Below, piece after piece: positions 39,178-50,291 of a DNA stretch of 64,000 nucleotides. The stretch lies in contig CAWAPD010000003.1 in NCBI GenBank assembly GCA_963783865.1, positions 310,001 through 374,000 of the forward strand, written 5' to 3'. The DNA is from CAWAPD01 sp963783865. Its GTDB lineage: Bacteria; Actinomycetota; Thermoleophilia; UBA2241. Made by a program: the position numbers and the translations under genes. The notes beneath the pieces are model-generated. The model saw nothing but the letters and a program-made list of their open reading frames with translations. It searched no databases and had not been told where the DNA came from. The first letter of the stretch is position 1, and each line of letters begins with the position of its first letter.

Positions 39178-39942
39178 TCACCCGCCGAGCAGCCCGCCCA
39201 GGCTCAGCCCGCCGCCGCCCCCACCGCTGTTGGTGCCCGACGGCGCCGCGCCGCCGGTCGCCTCCTCGAACGGCTGCACGACGACGAACCCGGTGCCGCT
39301 GAACTGCATCTGCACCGTCTCGCCGCTGCTCTTGCCGATCAGCGACTTCCAGTTGACGTCGGTCTTCATGGTCATGCTCAGGCCGTCCGACCAGGCGACG
39401 GTCGCGTCGCCGTCGGTGAACAACGGCACCTGCGGGCTCACGCCCAGCACCAGCGGCGGACCCTCGGTCGTGATCGCCACCAGGCCGTGTCCCGCCAGCT
39501 TGAGGCTGAACAGCCCGCCGGCCATCATCCCGGCCCGGCCGCTCATGACGATGTCCCATTCCAGGGTCTCGGAGTAGGCCAGGCAGTCGCGCCCGTCGAC
39601 GTAGATCGTCTCGCCGTTCAGCTCCAGGATGGTGATCTCCTTGCCCTGGTCGGCGACGTAGAGGATGCCGGTGCCCACGCAGTCCATGGTGGTCACGCCT
39701 TCTCCGGTCACCTTCGATTTGAGCCACTTGGAGGCGCCGCCCGCCCCGCTGCGCTGGAACTTGATGTCGCCGTAGTACGCCACCATGGCGCCGACCTTCG
39801 TGAACACCTGGTTGCCCGAAAGCTTGATCTCGAGCAGCTTCTTGCTCTCGAGCTGCCACGTGCCGCCGGTGTCCTTCTGGGTGTGCGACTGCACGAACTC
39901 CCCGAGACTCTGGCCGACACCCTGACTGACGCTGGCCTCCAT
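39178..39942 (-). CDS. AIM24/DUF124 family beta-barrel protein
   Basis: 254 residues, ATG at 39942 with GGAGGA upstream. The sequence is beta-rich with the family blocks GNQVFTKVGAMVAYYGDIKF, DQGKEITILELNGETIYV and VMSGRAGMMAGGLFSLKLAGHG. AIM24 (TRAP-like fold) proteins are widespread and poorly characterised. The C-terminal 30 residues are Gly/Ser-rich (SGGGGGGLSLGGLLGG), a low-complexity tail that may be disordered. It is monocistronic, with its own terminator. Confidence 0.88.
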   Translation of the reverse strand: MEASVSQGVGQSLGEFVQSHTQKDTGGTWQLESKKLLEIKLSGNQVFTKVGAMVAYYGDIKFQRSGAGGASKWLKSKVTGEGVTTMDCVGTGILYVADQGKEITILELNGETIYVDGRDCLAYSETLEWDIVMSGRAGMMAGGLFSLKLAGHGLVAITTEGPPLVLGVSPQVPLFTDGDATVAWSDGLSMTMKTDVNWKSLIGKSSGETVQMQFSGTGFVVVQPFEEATGGAAPSGTNSGGGGGGLSLGGLLGG

Positions 39943-40068
39943 GCCTGTCCTCCTCGCGCCCCTGCGCGCGGCGCCGGTGCGGCGAGCCGCGCGCGTTCAC
40001 TGCGTGTGCGGGGCCATTCTCGCCGCTCATCCGCCAAAGGGCAACGACACCGGACGGATGTCCCACCC

Positions 40069-40104
40069 GGAGGGCGGCGCGGGCGGCCGCCCGCGCCGCC
40101 CTCC
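40069..40104. repeat. 36-bp perfect G+C palindrome upstream of hsp20 promoter
   Basis: Bases 40069-40086 are the reverse complement of 40087-40104. It shares the AGGGCGG core with the terminator hairpins, but the flanking genes diverge, so there is no transcript for it to end. It lies 8 bases upstream of the hsp20 -10 box, across the -35 region. Confidence 0.7.
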
Positions 40105-40112
40105 GACGCTGA

Positions 40113-40207
40113 TAGAATCCAGCCGTCGTTAAGCACCGCGTGGCGACGGGAAAGACCCCACCACGGTTTCCGAACCGGCTCCGCGGGGCGGACCGGGCAC
40201 AAGGAGC
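40113..40207 (+). promoter_or_regulatory. hsp20-lon promoter and structured leader
   Basis: TAGAAT at 40113-40118 is the likely -10. The leader of about 90 bases has a small hairpin CGGTT-TCCG-AACCG (40164-40177) and a second pairing GCTCC (40178-40182) with GGAGC (40203-40207), which would mask the AAGGAGC ribosome site. This arrangement suits an RNA thermometer for a small heat-shock gene. Confidence 0.4.
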
Positions 40208-40213
40208 GTTCCA

Positions 40214-40641
40214 GTGGAGTACGAGAAGGTGCACCGAGACGTGCTGCGCGCCTTCAACGACGCATGCGTCGGGCGCAGTCAGCCGTACGGGGGGAGGGTC
40301 GGCTTCGTACCCCTGGCCGACGTCTACTTCGAGGAGGGCACGCGCGAGATCGTCGTGCGCTTCGAGCTGCCCGGGCTCAGCCGTGACGAGATCCAGCTGT
40401 TCGTCGAGCGGCGCAGCATCGTCGTGCAGGGCAAGCGCGACTTCGCCGGCGGCGAGAACCGCGTCTACCAGCAGGTCGAGATGGACTACGGAGAGTTCGA
40501 GCGCCGCATCCGCCTGGCCGTCGACGTCGACGTCGACCAGACGCAGGCGGCATACGAGGCCGGCATCCTCGAGGTGCGCCTGCCGCTGCTCAGCCACCAG
40601 GGCCGTGCCCAGCAGATCGACATCAAGGTCGAGGAGAGCTC

Positions 40642-40645
<4 letters not shown>
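40214..40645 (+). CDS. Hsp20/alpha-crystallin family small heat-shock protein
   Basis: 143 residues from a GTG with AAGGAGCG upstream. The alpha-crystallin domain spans about 35-130: VPLADVYFEEGTREIVVRFELPGL, SIVVQGKRDF and YGEFERRIRLAVDVDVDQ, then AAYEAGILEVRLPLL, the G-x-L motif. It forms oligomers that hold unfolding proteins. The stop overlaps the lon start (ATGA), pairing a holdase with a protease in one transcript, which makes sense for heat-damaged substrates. Confidence 0.93.
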
Positions 40646-43242
<2,597 letters not shown>

Positions 43243-43258
43243 CGCATCCGCAGGTCTC

Positions 43259-43298
43259 GGGGCGGGGGAGTGGGCCGACTGGCCCACTCCCCCGCCCC
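43259..43298. terminator. G+C hairpin after lon
   Basis: A perfect 18-bp stem (43259-43276 with 43281-43298), loop GACT, 16 bases after the lon stop. Confidence 0.78.
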
Positions 43299-43413
43299 CG
43301 GCTATTCCGCACATGCCCCTCACTCCGCCTGCGACCAACGCCGCCGCCATACATGTTTTTCGGCCGCCGGGGAACCAAATGTGCTTGCAAGCAGGCAAGA
43401 AGGAGGTGCCTGA

Positions 43414-44088
43414 ATGAACGAAGTAACGGGCAGGCCCGGCGATCCGTCGGGCAGCGGCCTGTACGACGTATCCAGTGAGCCGAGAGGGGGCGTGTTCCCC
43501 AGCATGATCGCGCGGATCAGCTGGGGCAGTGTGTTCGCCGGCGTCTTCGTGGCGATCGCCCTGCAGCTCGCCCTCTACTCCCTGAGCATCTGGGCCAACT
43601 TCGGCCCGGCGAAGATAACGAGCGTGAGCGCGCTGCAGTCTCAGGCGACGACCACCGCCGTCTGGATCGGCGTGTTCGCGATCGTCTCGCTGTTCGCCGG
43701 TGGCATCGTCGCCGCCCGTCTCTCGGGCACGGGAGGCATAGCGAACGCCCTGTGGCACGGACTCGTGGTATGGGGGTTCGGGGTGGCCGTGATGACGGCG
43801 CTCAGCGTCATCGGTATCCCCGGCATGCTGGGGTTCGGCCTCGACAGCGCCTCGGCCGTGCGCATCATCACCGGTGCAAGCACCGCGGCGTCCGGGTTGA
43901 CCCGGGCGTCGTCGGCCGCGGCGACGTACTCGGGCTACTACCTGCTCTTCTCGGCGATCGGGCTGGTGACGGCCCTGGTCGGCGGCTGGGTGGGCCAGCT
44001 CGGCATGAGCCGGCGCAAGGCGTCTGTCGCGTCGGTCAGCACTCCGCAACCGCAGACGGTGACCGAAGAGCAGCGCCGCGCCGCGTGA
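43414..44088 (+). CDS. Four-helix membrane protein of unknown function
   Basis: 224 residues, ATG with AAGGAGGTG upstream. After a 30-residue cytoplasmic segment come four transmembrane helices (about 35-57, 82-100, 110-135, 165-190) rich in Gly/Ala, with IVAARLSGTGGIANALWHGLVVWG between the second and third. The C-terminus is polar and Gln/Ser-rich. The fold resembles small YrzE/TIGR04086-like membrane proteins. It stands alone between two terminators. I cannot assign a function. Confidence 0.7.
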   Translation: MNEVTGRPGDPSGSGLYDVSSEPRGGVFPSMIARISWGSVFAGVFVAIALQLALYSLSIWANFGPAKITSVSALQSQATTTAVWIGVFAIVSLFAGGIVAARLSGTGGIANALWHGLVVWGFGVAVMTALSVIGIPGMLGFGLDSASAVRIITGASTAASGLTRASSAAATYSGYYLLFSAIGLVTALVGGWVGQLGMSRRKASVASVSTPQPQTVTEEQRRAA

Positions 44089-44105
44089 CGGCACCGCTCG
44101 CGTGG

Positions 44106-44137
44106 GGGGGCGGTGGGTCTCTGAGACCCGCCGCCCC
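44106..44137. terminator. Hairpin with short U-tract after membrane-protein gene
   Basis: A 14-bp stem with one G-U pair (44107-44120 with 44124-44137), loop CTG, followed by TTT. It lies 18 bases after the stop. Confidence 0.75.
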
Positions 44138-44238
44138 TTTCCACGTATCTCTTCGCTTCTTGCTGCGGTGCCACTGACCGTCGCTCTCCTGTTTCGGCCC
44201 TTCGGGGGCGAGGGTTCCCACGGCCGCGGTCGCGTCGT

Positions 44239-45225
44239 CTAGCCGACGGCCAGTGTGACCACGAAGACGGCATAGACGGTGATGATGAGGGCTCCGGCCC
44301 AGCGACCCAGACCGCGGGCGGCGTAGGCCAGTCCGAGCGCGATGAGCGTCAGGCCGGCGTACCAGGCGGCGACGGTCAGGGCGTGTGAGGAGGTCAAGGC
44401 GACGCCGGCGACGATCGCCGGCACGAAGAGGCCCACGACCACGTTCAGCGCGTTGCTGTTGAGGGCCTCGGAGAGCATGGCGGACGCCCTGCCCCTGCGC
44501 GCGAGGTAGACGGCCGCCGCCGCGTTGGGCAGGCTCGTCACGGCGGCGAGCACGACACCGCCGACCACGATCTCGGAGACACCCCAGCGCTCGCCGAGGG
44601 TCACGGCGGTCGTCTCCATGATGGCGCTGGCCGCCACCACGAGGACGAGCGCGGCGGCGGCCAGCAGGGCGTCCTTCCAGTCGCCGGGCTTGGGGCGGAT
44701 CGCGGCCAGCAGCTCGAGCTCCTCTTCATTGACCGCCGATGCCAGCCAGTTCCGCCATGGGCTCGGGAGAGGCAGGCGCCGGCGAAGCGCGGGCGAGAGC
44801 CCGGACAGCATGATGTACGGCACCAGCACCAGCAGGGCCAGCGCCAGGCACGCGGCCGGCGCCAGCCAGCCGGCGACGGCGGCGACGGCGGTGGCCGCCA
44901 CGCAGAGCGCCACGAAGCCCTCGAGCAGCACGACGCGACGGTGCAGGGCGATCCAGCCGGCGACGATCGCGCTCAGGCCGAGCAGGGCCGCGAGGTTGAA
45001 GACGTTGGAGCCCAGCACGACGCCAGCCCCGACGTCGTGCTGTCCGCGGGCGACGGCCGTGATCGCCGCCGACACCTCCGGCGCGTCGGCGGCCAGGGCC
45101 GTGACCAGCCCCAGCATCGCCTCGGGCGCGTGCAGACGCTCGCCCAGCCGTTCGAGGCGAGTCACCAGCAGGGCGCTGGCCAGCAGGCTGACCGTCGCCG
45201 CCACGATGAAGACCGCTATCGTCAT
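44239..45225 (-). CDS. CaCA-family cation/sodium exchanger
   Basis: 328 residues from ATG 45225. Two inverted alpha repeats mark the family: ALAADAPEVSAAITAVARGQ with VVLGSNVFNLAALLG in the first half, and LAAVTSLPNAAAAVYLARRG with LSEALNSNALNVVVG in the second. About ten transmembrane helices and a hydrophilic central loop (about 150-185) fit Na+/Ca2+ exchangers. The first repeat has A-D-A-P-E in place of the usual G-T-S-x-P-E, so ion selectivity may differ. A TAGACT -10 ten bases upstream leaves almost no leader. Confidence 0.87.
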   Translation of the reverse strand: MTIAVFIVAATVSLLASALLVTRLERLGERLHAPEAMLGLVTALAADAPEVSAAITAVARGQHDVGAGVVLGSNVFNLAALLGLSAIVAGWIALHRRVVLLEGFVALCVAATAVAAVAGWLAPAACLALALLVLVPYIMLSGLSPALRRRLPLPSPWRNWLASAVNEEELELLAAIRPKPGDWKDALLAAAALVLVVAASAIMETTAVTLGERWGVSEIVVGGVVLAAVTSLPNAAAAVYLARRGRASAMLSEALNSNALNVVVGLFVPAIVAGVALTSSHALTVAAWYAGLTLIALGLAYAARGLGRWAGALIITVYAVFVVTLAVG

Positions 45226-45385
45226 GTGACGCGTCAGTCTATCGCAGGGGTGCGGCGCGGCGATGCTTGGACAAATGGGCGCGCGGCGCACCGGGCTGCG
45301 TTGCATCCCGGCGCGTTGCGCGCCCCTCCCCGAGGTTCTACGATGCGCTCACACGTCGTCTGCATCCGTCTCCGGGGGGTGGCGC

Positions 45386-45799
45386 TTGAGTGTCACGGAC
45401 CGCGCGGCCACGAACGTCGGGGCCGGCAACTGGAAAGGCCTCGGCATGTGGGCCTGGATCCTCTTCCGGATCGCCGGCCTCGTGCTCGCGTTCTACCTGA
45501 TCGCCCACATCATCGTCATCTCGACGAACCGCTTCAATCCCGACCACGCCACCCTCAACAGCCTGTTCTCCACGTTCGACCACCCGCTCTTCGTGCTGCT
45601 CGACCTGCTGCTCGTGTGGGCGGTGCTGTTCCACGCCCTCAACGGCGTGCGCATCGTGCTCATGGACTTCGGCTTCGGCATCCGCAGCCACAAGATCGTG
45701 TTCTGGGTCTGCATGCTGGTCGCGATCGTGTGCCTGAGCTTCTTCGCCTTCAAGGCGTTCGCGTTCATCGCCGACCACCACTCGGGAGGTCTGCTATGA
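45386..45799 (+). CDS. sdhC: Succinate dehydrogenase membrane subunit (SdhC-like)
   Basis: 137 residues from a TTG start with GGGGGGTG five bases upstream; no in-frame ATG or GTG gives a better start. Three transmembrane helices are present (about 22-44, 66-88, 102-126), with a His in VLFHALNGVRIVLMD that corresponds to a heme b ligand of the cytochrome b subunit. It anchors SdhAB and passes electrons to quinone. The stop overlaps the sdhD start (ATGA). It begins the sdhCDAB operon. Confidence 0.85.
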   Translation: MSVTDRAATNVGAGNWKGLGMWAWILFRIAGLVLAFYLIAHIIVISTNRFNPDHATLNSLFSTFDHPLFVLLDLLLVWAVLFHALNGVRIVLMDFGFGIRSHKIVFWVCMLVAIVCLSFFAFKAFAFIADHHSGGLL

Positions 45800-46215
45800 G
45801 CACGGTCGCCAAGGACGCGGGCGGCGGGGGCGGCGCCCCCGCCCCCGCCGCCCTGACCACCGTCCTCGCAGAGGGCGCCGGCGGCATGTGGGCCTGGCTG
45901 TTCCAGCGCATCACCGCCGTGCTGCTGCTGTTCGGGCTGGTCGTGCACCTGACCGCTACGCACATCTTCGCCATCGGCGACCTCGACTTCGCCAACATCA
46001 CCGACCGGCTGGGCCACACCTTCTTCCTGGTGACCGACGTCGTCGTGCTGGGGGCCGGCCTCTACCACGCCCTGAACGGCGGCCGCATGGTCGTCCTCGA
46101 CTACTGGCTGCCCTCGGCCCATGGCCGCCGCTGGTTGGGCATCTGGCTCTGGGTCGTCGGCGTGGTCATGTTCGTCTACGGCCTCTGGGCCCTCTGGCCC
46201 TGGATCTCGGGCTAG
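45796..46215 (+). CDS. sdhD: Succinate dehydrogenase membrane subunit (SdhD-like)
   Basis: 139 residues, ATG overlapping sdhC. A Gly/Ala-rich N-terminal 25 residues precede three transmembrane helices with LFQRITAVLLLFGLVVHLTATH and GLYHALNGGRMVVLDY, the second heme/quinone-site His and the H-x-x-N-G motif repeated from SdhC. Two three-helix subunits make this a type A SDH membrane anchor. It is nine bases ahead of sdhA. Confidence 0.85.
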   Translation: MSTVAKDAGGGGGAPAPAALTTVLAEGAGGMWAWLFQRITAVLLLFGLVVHLTATHIFAIGDLDFANITDRLGHTFFLVTDVVVLGAGLYHALNGGRMVVLDYWLPSAHGRRWLGIWLWVVGVVMFVYGLWALWPWISG

Positions 46216-46224
46216 GGGGCGGCG

Positions 46225-47928
46225 ATGATCAAGCATCAGCTCATCATCGTCGGCGGCGGCCTGGCCGGCCTGCGGGCCGCGGTCGAGGCCCAGGAGGACG
46301 GCATCGACGTCGCCATCCTGTCGCAGGTCTGGCCCGGGCGCAGCCACTCCGGCGCCGCCCAGGGCGGCATCAACGCCGCGCTGGCCAACGACCCCGACGG
46401 ACACGACGACACCCCCGAGAAGCACGCCTTCGACACGGTCAAGGGCTCCGACTACCTGGCCGACCAGGACGCCGCCTACCAGCTGACCCAGGACGCCCCC
46501 GGCGTCATCTTCGAGATGGAGCACTGGGGCTGCCCGTTCAGCCGCTACGACGACGGGCGCATCGCCCAGCGTCCGTTCGGCGGCGCCGGCTACCCGCGCA
46601 CCTGCTACGGCGCCGACAAGACCGGCCACTACCTGCTGCACACGCTGGTGGAGCAGGCCTACAAGCGCGGCGTGACCATGTACACCGAGCAGTTCGTCCT
46701 GCGCCTGATCGTCCAGGACGGCGTCTGCCGCGGCGTGGTCGCCTACGACATGGTCCGCGGCGGGTTCGAGGCCTTCGTCGGCGACGCCGTGGTGATGGCC
46801 ACCGGCGGCGCCGGCCGCACCTACTCCAACACGACCAACGCCATCATCTCGACCGGCTACGGCATGGCCATGGCCTACCACGCCGGCGTGCCGCTCAAGG
46901 ACATGGAGTTCGTGCAGTTCCATCCCACGGGGCTGTACACGACGAACATCCTCATGACCGAGGGCTGCCGCGGCGAGGGCGGCTACCTGATCAACGACGA
47001 GGGCGAGCGCTTCATGGCCAAGTACGCGCCCAAGATGATGGAGCTGGCCCCGCGCGACATCACCGCGCGCTCCATCTGGACCGAGATCCTCGAGGGTCGC
47101 GGCATCGGCGGCAAGGACTACGTCTACCTCGACCTGAGGCACCTGGGCGAGGCCAAGATCGCCGAGAAGCTGCCGGGCATCCGCGACCTGGCGATCCACT
47201 TCGAGGGCGTCGACCCGGTCAGCGAGCCGGTGCCGATCGTGCCCAGCCAGCACTACACCATGGGCGGCATCGACACCGACAAGGACGGCCGCACCGAGAT
47301 GCCCGGCCTGTACGCGGCCGGAGAGTGCGCCTGCGTGTCGGTGCACGGGGCCAACCGCCTGGGCGGCAACTCGCTGCTCGAGACGATCGTGTTCGGCCGC
47401 CGGGCCGGCAAGGCGGCGGCCGAGGCGATCGGCGGCGGCACGGCGCCGGCTCCGCCGGCCGACGCCGCCGCCGACACCGCGGCCGCCATCCAGCAGCGGG
47501 TCGACGACCTGGCGAAGGTCGAGGGCGGCGAAGACGCCTACGCCATCCGGGCCGAGATGATCGACACCATGCGCGACCATTTCGGCATCTTCCGCGAGGC
47601 CGGCCAGATGCAGACCGGCCTCGACAAGCTGAACGCGCTCAAGGAGCGCGTGCGCCACATCGGGCTGCGCTACACCGGCAGCGTGTTCAACCTCGACATG
47701 ATCCGCACCCTCGAGCTCGAGGGCATGCTCGACGTCGCCCTGACCACCGCCGCCGGCGCGCTGCGGCGCACCGAGTCGCGCGGCTCGCACGCGCGCACCG
47801 ACCACGGCACGCGTGACGACGGCGTCTGGCTCAAGCACACGCTCGCCTACTACCAGCCCGACGGGCCGCGTCTCGACGACAAGCCGGTCGCCCTCGGGAT
47901 GTTCGAGCCCAAGGAGCGCACGTACTGA
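46225..47928 (+). CDS. sdhA: Succinate dehydrogenase flavoprotein subunit
   Basis: 567 residues with AGGGGCGG upstream of the ATG. The FAD site IIVGGGLAGLRAAVEA, the flavinylation His in SHSGAAQGGINAAL, the active-site block FVQFHPTGLY and the capping-domain GEGGYLINDEGERFM are intact, as are the C-terminal FAD contacts CVSVHGANRLGGNSLLE. It oxidises succinate to fumarate in the TCA cycle at the inner face of the membrane. It overlaps sdhB by one base (TGATG). Confidence 0.97.
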   Translation: MIKHQLIIVGGGLAGLRAAVEAQEDGIDVAILSQVWPGRSHSGAAQGGINAALANDPDGHDDTPEKHAFDTVKGSDYLADQDAAYQLTQDAPGVIFEMEHWGCPFSRYDDGRIAQRPFGGAGYPRTCYGADKTGHYLLHTLVEQAYKRGVTMYTEQFVLRLIVQDGVCRGVVAYDMVRGGFEAFVGDAVVMATGGAGRTYSNTTNAIISTGYGMAMAYHAGVPLKDMEFVQFHPTGLYTTNILMTEGCRGEGGYLINDEGERFMAKYAPKMMELAPRDITARSIWTEILEGRGIGGKDYVYLDLRHLGEAKIAEKLPGIRDLAIHFEGVDPVSEPVPIVPSQHYTMGGIDTDKDGRTEMPGLYAAGECACVSVHGANRLGGNSLLETIVFGRRAGKAAAEAIGGGTAPAPPADAAADTAAAIQQRVDDLAKVEGGEDAYAIRAEMIDTMRDHFGIFREAGQMQTGLDKLNALKERVRHIGLRYTGSVFNLDMIRTLELEGMLDVALTTAAGALRRTESRGSHARTDHGTRDDGVWLKHTLAYYQPDGPRLDDKPVALGMFEPKERTY

Positions 47929-48650
47929 TGAGCGAGCAGCAGGCAAGACTCCGCATCAAGCGCTGGGACCCGGCGACCGGGCAGGAGCCGCACTACCAGA
48001 CCTTCACCGTGACCTACGAGGGCGTGATGACCGTGCTCGAGGCGCTGTTCTGGATCCAGGAGCACGAGGACGGCTCGCTCTGCTTCCGCTACTGCTGCCG
48101 GGCGTCGGTCTGCGGCTCGTGCGCGATGTACATCAACGGCCGCTACCGCTTGGCCTGCCAGACCAACGTCACCCTTCTCAAGGGCGACATCACGGTCGAG
48201 CCGCTGCCCCACTTGCCGCTGGTCAAGGACCTCGTCTGCGACATGGACGACTTCTTCGCCAAGTACGAGTACATCAAGCCGTGGCTGATCCGCAGCTCGC
48301 AGGAGCCCGACAAGGAGATCGCCCAGTCGCCTCGCGACCGCCGCAAGCTCGACATGCCGATCGACTGCATCATGTGCTCGTCGTGCTACAGCTCGTGCCC
48401 GTCGGTGTGGGGCCAGGGCGACTACCTGGGCCCTGCGGCGCTGCTCAAGGCGTACCGTTTCGAAGTCGACTCGCGAGACGACGCCCGCAAGGAGCGCCTG
48501 CCGCGGTTCGACAACGAGCACGGCGCCTATCGCTGCCACACGATCACCAACTGTGTCGAGGCGTGCCCCAAGGAGCTCAACCCGACCGAGGGGATCCAGT
48601 GGCTGAAGGGCGCCGCCGTCAGGCGGCGCCTGTTCGGGCGCTGGAAGTAG
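47928..48650 (+). CDS. sdhB: Succinate dehydrogenase iron-sulfur subunit
   Basis: 240 residues. The [2Fe-2S] domain has CCRASVCGSCAMYING and RLACQTNV; the C-terminal domain has CIMCSSCYSSCPS ([4Fe-4S]) and CHTITNCVEACPKELNP ([3Fe-4S]). Electrons pass through these from FAD to the quinone site at SdhCD. It ends the operon, followed by a strong hairpin. The sequence RYCCRASV carries an extra Cys next to the first ligand. Confidence 0.96.
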   Translation: MSEQQARLRIKRWDPATGQEPHYQTFTVTYEGVMTVLEALFWIQEHEDGSLCFRYCCRASVCGSCAMYINGRYRLACQTNVTLLKGDITVEPLPHLPLVKDLVCDMDDFFAKYEYIKPWLIRSSQEPDKEIAQSPRDRRKLDMPIDCIMCSSCYSSCPSVWGQGDYLGPAALLKAYRFEVDSRDDARKERLPRFDNEHGAYRCHTITNCVEACPKELNPTEGIQWLKGAAVRRRLFGRWK

Positions 48651-48662
48651 CTCGCGCGTGAG

Positions 48663-48702
48663 GGGGCGGGGCCGGCGGCCGTACGGCCGCCCGCCCCGCC
48701 CC
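48663..48702. terminator. Long G+C hairpin after sdhCDAB
   Basis: A 40-base inverted repeat with one mismatch, centred at 48682/48683, 12 bases after the sdhB stop. Its GGGGCGGGGC core matches the other gene-end hairpins. Confidence 0.78.
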
Positions 48703-48870
48703 TGCCTATGTGTCCACCCTCGTGCGCAGAGCGGCCCATCCACTCTCAAGTCCCTGCAAACCAGCGTCGATACCAGCAACCGACGGGTCGCTCCCCCAGG
48801 CGGGCGGGCGGAGCGCCCTCGCGATCCTGACGCGCGCCGGTGGCGCGCGACGGGGCGAAAGGGGGCAGGG

Positions 48871-50058
48871 ATGGCGCGCAGGACTCCATCGCGGCCGGCG
48901 CCGGGCGTCGGCGGCGAGATTGCCGCGTGGATGCAGGCGCTCGAAGAGGGGCACGTCACGCGCCGGCAGTTCGTCGCCAGAACGGTCGCGCTGGGACTCT
49001 CGGCCGGTACCATCGGCGGCTTCCTGGCCGCCTGCGGCGGGAACGAGCCGCCGGCAAACGGCGGGTCGGCGTCGTTCGACAAGAAGAAGCCGGCCTCGAT
49101 CAGGGTCCACAACTGGTACGCCTACATCTCGAAACAGGCGATCGCACAGTTCGAGCACGAGACCGGGATCAAGGTCGAGTACTCCCTGTTCGACTCCAAC
49201 GAGCAGCTCGTCGCCCAGATCGAAGCCGACAAGCCCTACGACGTGATCTTCCCCGAGGAGTGGGCGGCCGAGGTGCTGATCAAGGCCGGCAAGCTGGCGC
49301 CGCTCGACATGTCGCTGCTTCCGAACTTCGACAACGTCACCGACCCGACGTTCCGCAGCCCGCCCTACGACCCGGGCACGGGGGGCAAGAAGTACACCAC
49401 CGTCTACATGTTCGGTACCGAGGGCTTCGCGGTGCGGCTCGACAAGATACCCGATCCGCCGGAGAGCTGGGCGCCTCTCTACGAGGAGAAGTACCGCCAG
49501 CAGGTCTCGCTGCTCGACGGCGCCCGCGAGGTGCTCGGCCCGGCGCTCTTCATGCTCGGCAGCAACCTGAACTGCACCGACCAGGCGATGCTCGACAAGG
49601 CCACGCGCAAGGCCACGGCCCAGAGGCCGCTGGTCAGCGTCTACGACTCGAACACGCAGGTGAACAGGATGCAGGCGGGACTGCCGCTGGTCGAGTGCTG
49701 GGACGGCGACGCCGTCCAGGCGATGGACAGGATCGGCGTCAGCAAGATCCGCTACATCCTGCCCCGGGAGGGCTACATGGTATGGGCCGACGCGCCGTCG
49801 ATCCCGGCCAGCGCTCCCAGCCCGTACGGCGCCCACCTCTTCCTGGACTTCCTCATGGATCCCAAGGTCGCGGGGCTGTGCGCGTCGCACATCGGCTATG
49901 AGCCGGTGATCGAGGCCGCCGACCCGCTGATCACCAGCATGGTGCAGCGGGCCATGCGAGCGACTCCCGAGCAGATCGCCGGTGGCACCCTGCCGCGCGA
50001 CCTGGGCGACTTCACCGACAGCTACACGAAGGCGTACGCGAAGGTCCGCGCTTCGTAG
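48871..50058 (+). CDS. PotD/F-type polyamine-binding Tat lipoprotein, copy 1
   Basis: 395 residues, ATG behind AGGGGGCAGGG. The N-terminus has a twin-arginine motif in VTRRQFVARTVALGLSAG and a lipobox LAAC, so it is a Tat-exported lipoprotein. The mature part is a type 2 periplasmic-binding fold of the spermidine/putrescine group (RVHNWYAYISKQAIAQFEHETGI, PYDVIFPEEW, the hinge GTEGFAVRLDKIPD). It is followed by a closely related second copy 233 bases on. No PotA/B/C genes are in the window. Confidence 0.9.
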   Translation: MARRTPSRPAPGVGGEIAAWMQALEEGHVTRRQFVARTVALGLSAGTIGGFLAACGGNEPPANGGSASFDKKKPASIRVHNWYAYISKQAIAQFEHETGIKVEYSLFDSNEQLVAQIEADKPYDVIFPEEWAAEVLIKAGKLAPLDMSLLPNFDNVTDPTFRSPPYDPGTGGKKYTTVYMFGTEGFAVRLDKIPDPPESWAPLYEEKYRQQVSLLDGAREVLGPALFMLGSNLNCTDQAMLDKATRKATAQRPLVSVYDSNTQVNRMQAGLPLVECWDGDAVQAMDRIGVSKIRYILPREGYMVWADAPSIPASAPSPYGAHLFLDFLMDPKVAGLCASHIGYEPVIEAADPLITSMVQRAMRATPEQIAGGTLPRDLGDFTDSYTKAYAKVRAS

Positions 50059-50068
50059 CGGGGGACGT

Positions 50069-50128
50069 CGAGGGGGCGCGATGACGGGCGGGCGACGACG
50101 CCCGCCCGACACCGGGCTCGCCCCCTCG
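50069..50128. terminator. Nested hairpin between the two binding-protein genes
   Basis: An outer stem CGAGGGGGCG (50069-50078) with CGCCCCCTCG (50119-50128) encloses an inner GGGCGGGCG/CGCCCGCCC arm. It lies 10 bases after the first copy's stop, so each copy appears to be its own transcript. Confidence 0.65.
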
Positions 50129-50291
50129 CCCCGCTCCCTCAAGTCGCATGTACCCGTCGCCGATACCGTCTCTCGACGGCTTCGACTCACCGCCGCGGGC
50201 GCGGCGGGTCCCACGACCCCGTCTCTCGCAGTCCGGTCCGCGGCACGCCGCAGCCTGGCGCCGGGACCGGGTGCACGACGAAAGGATGCGC

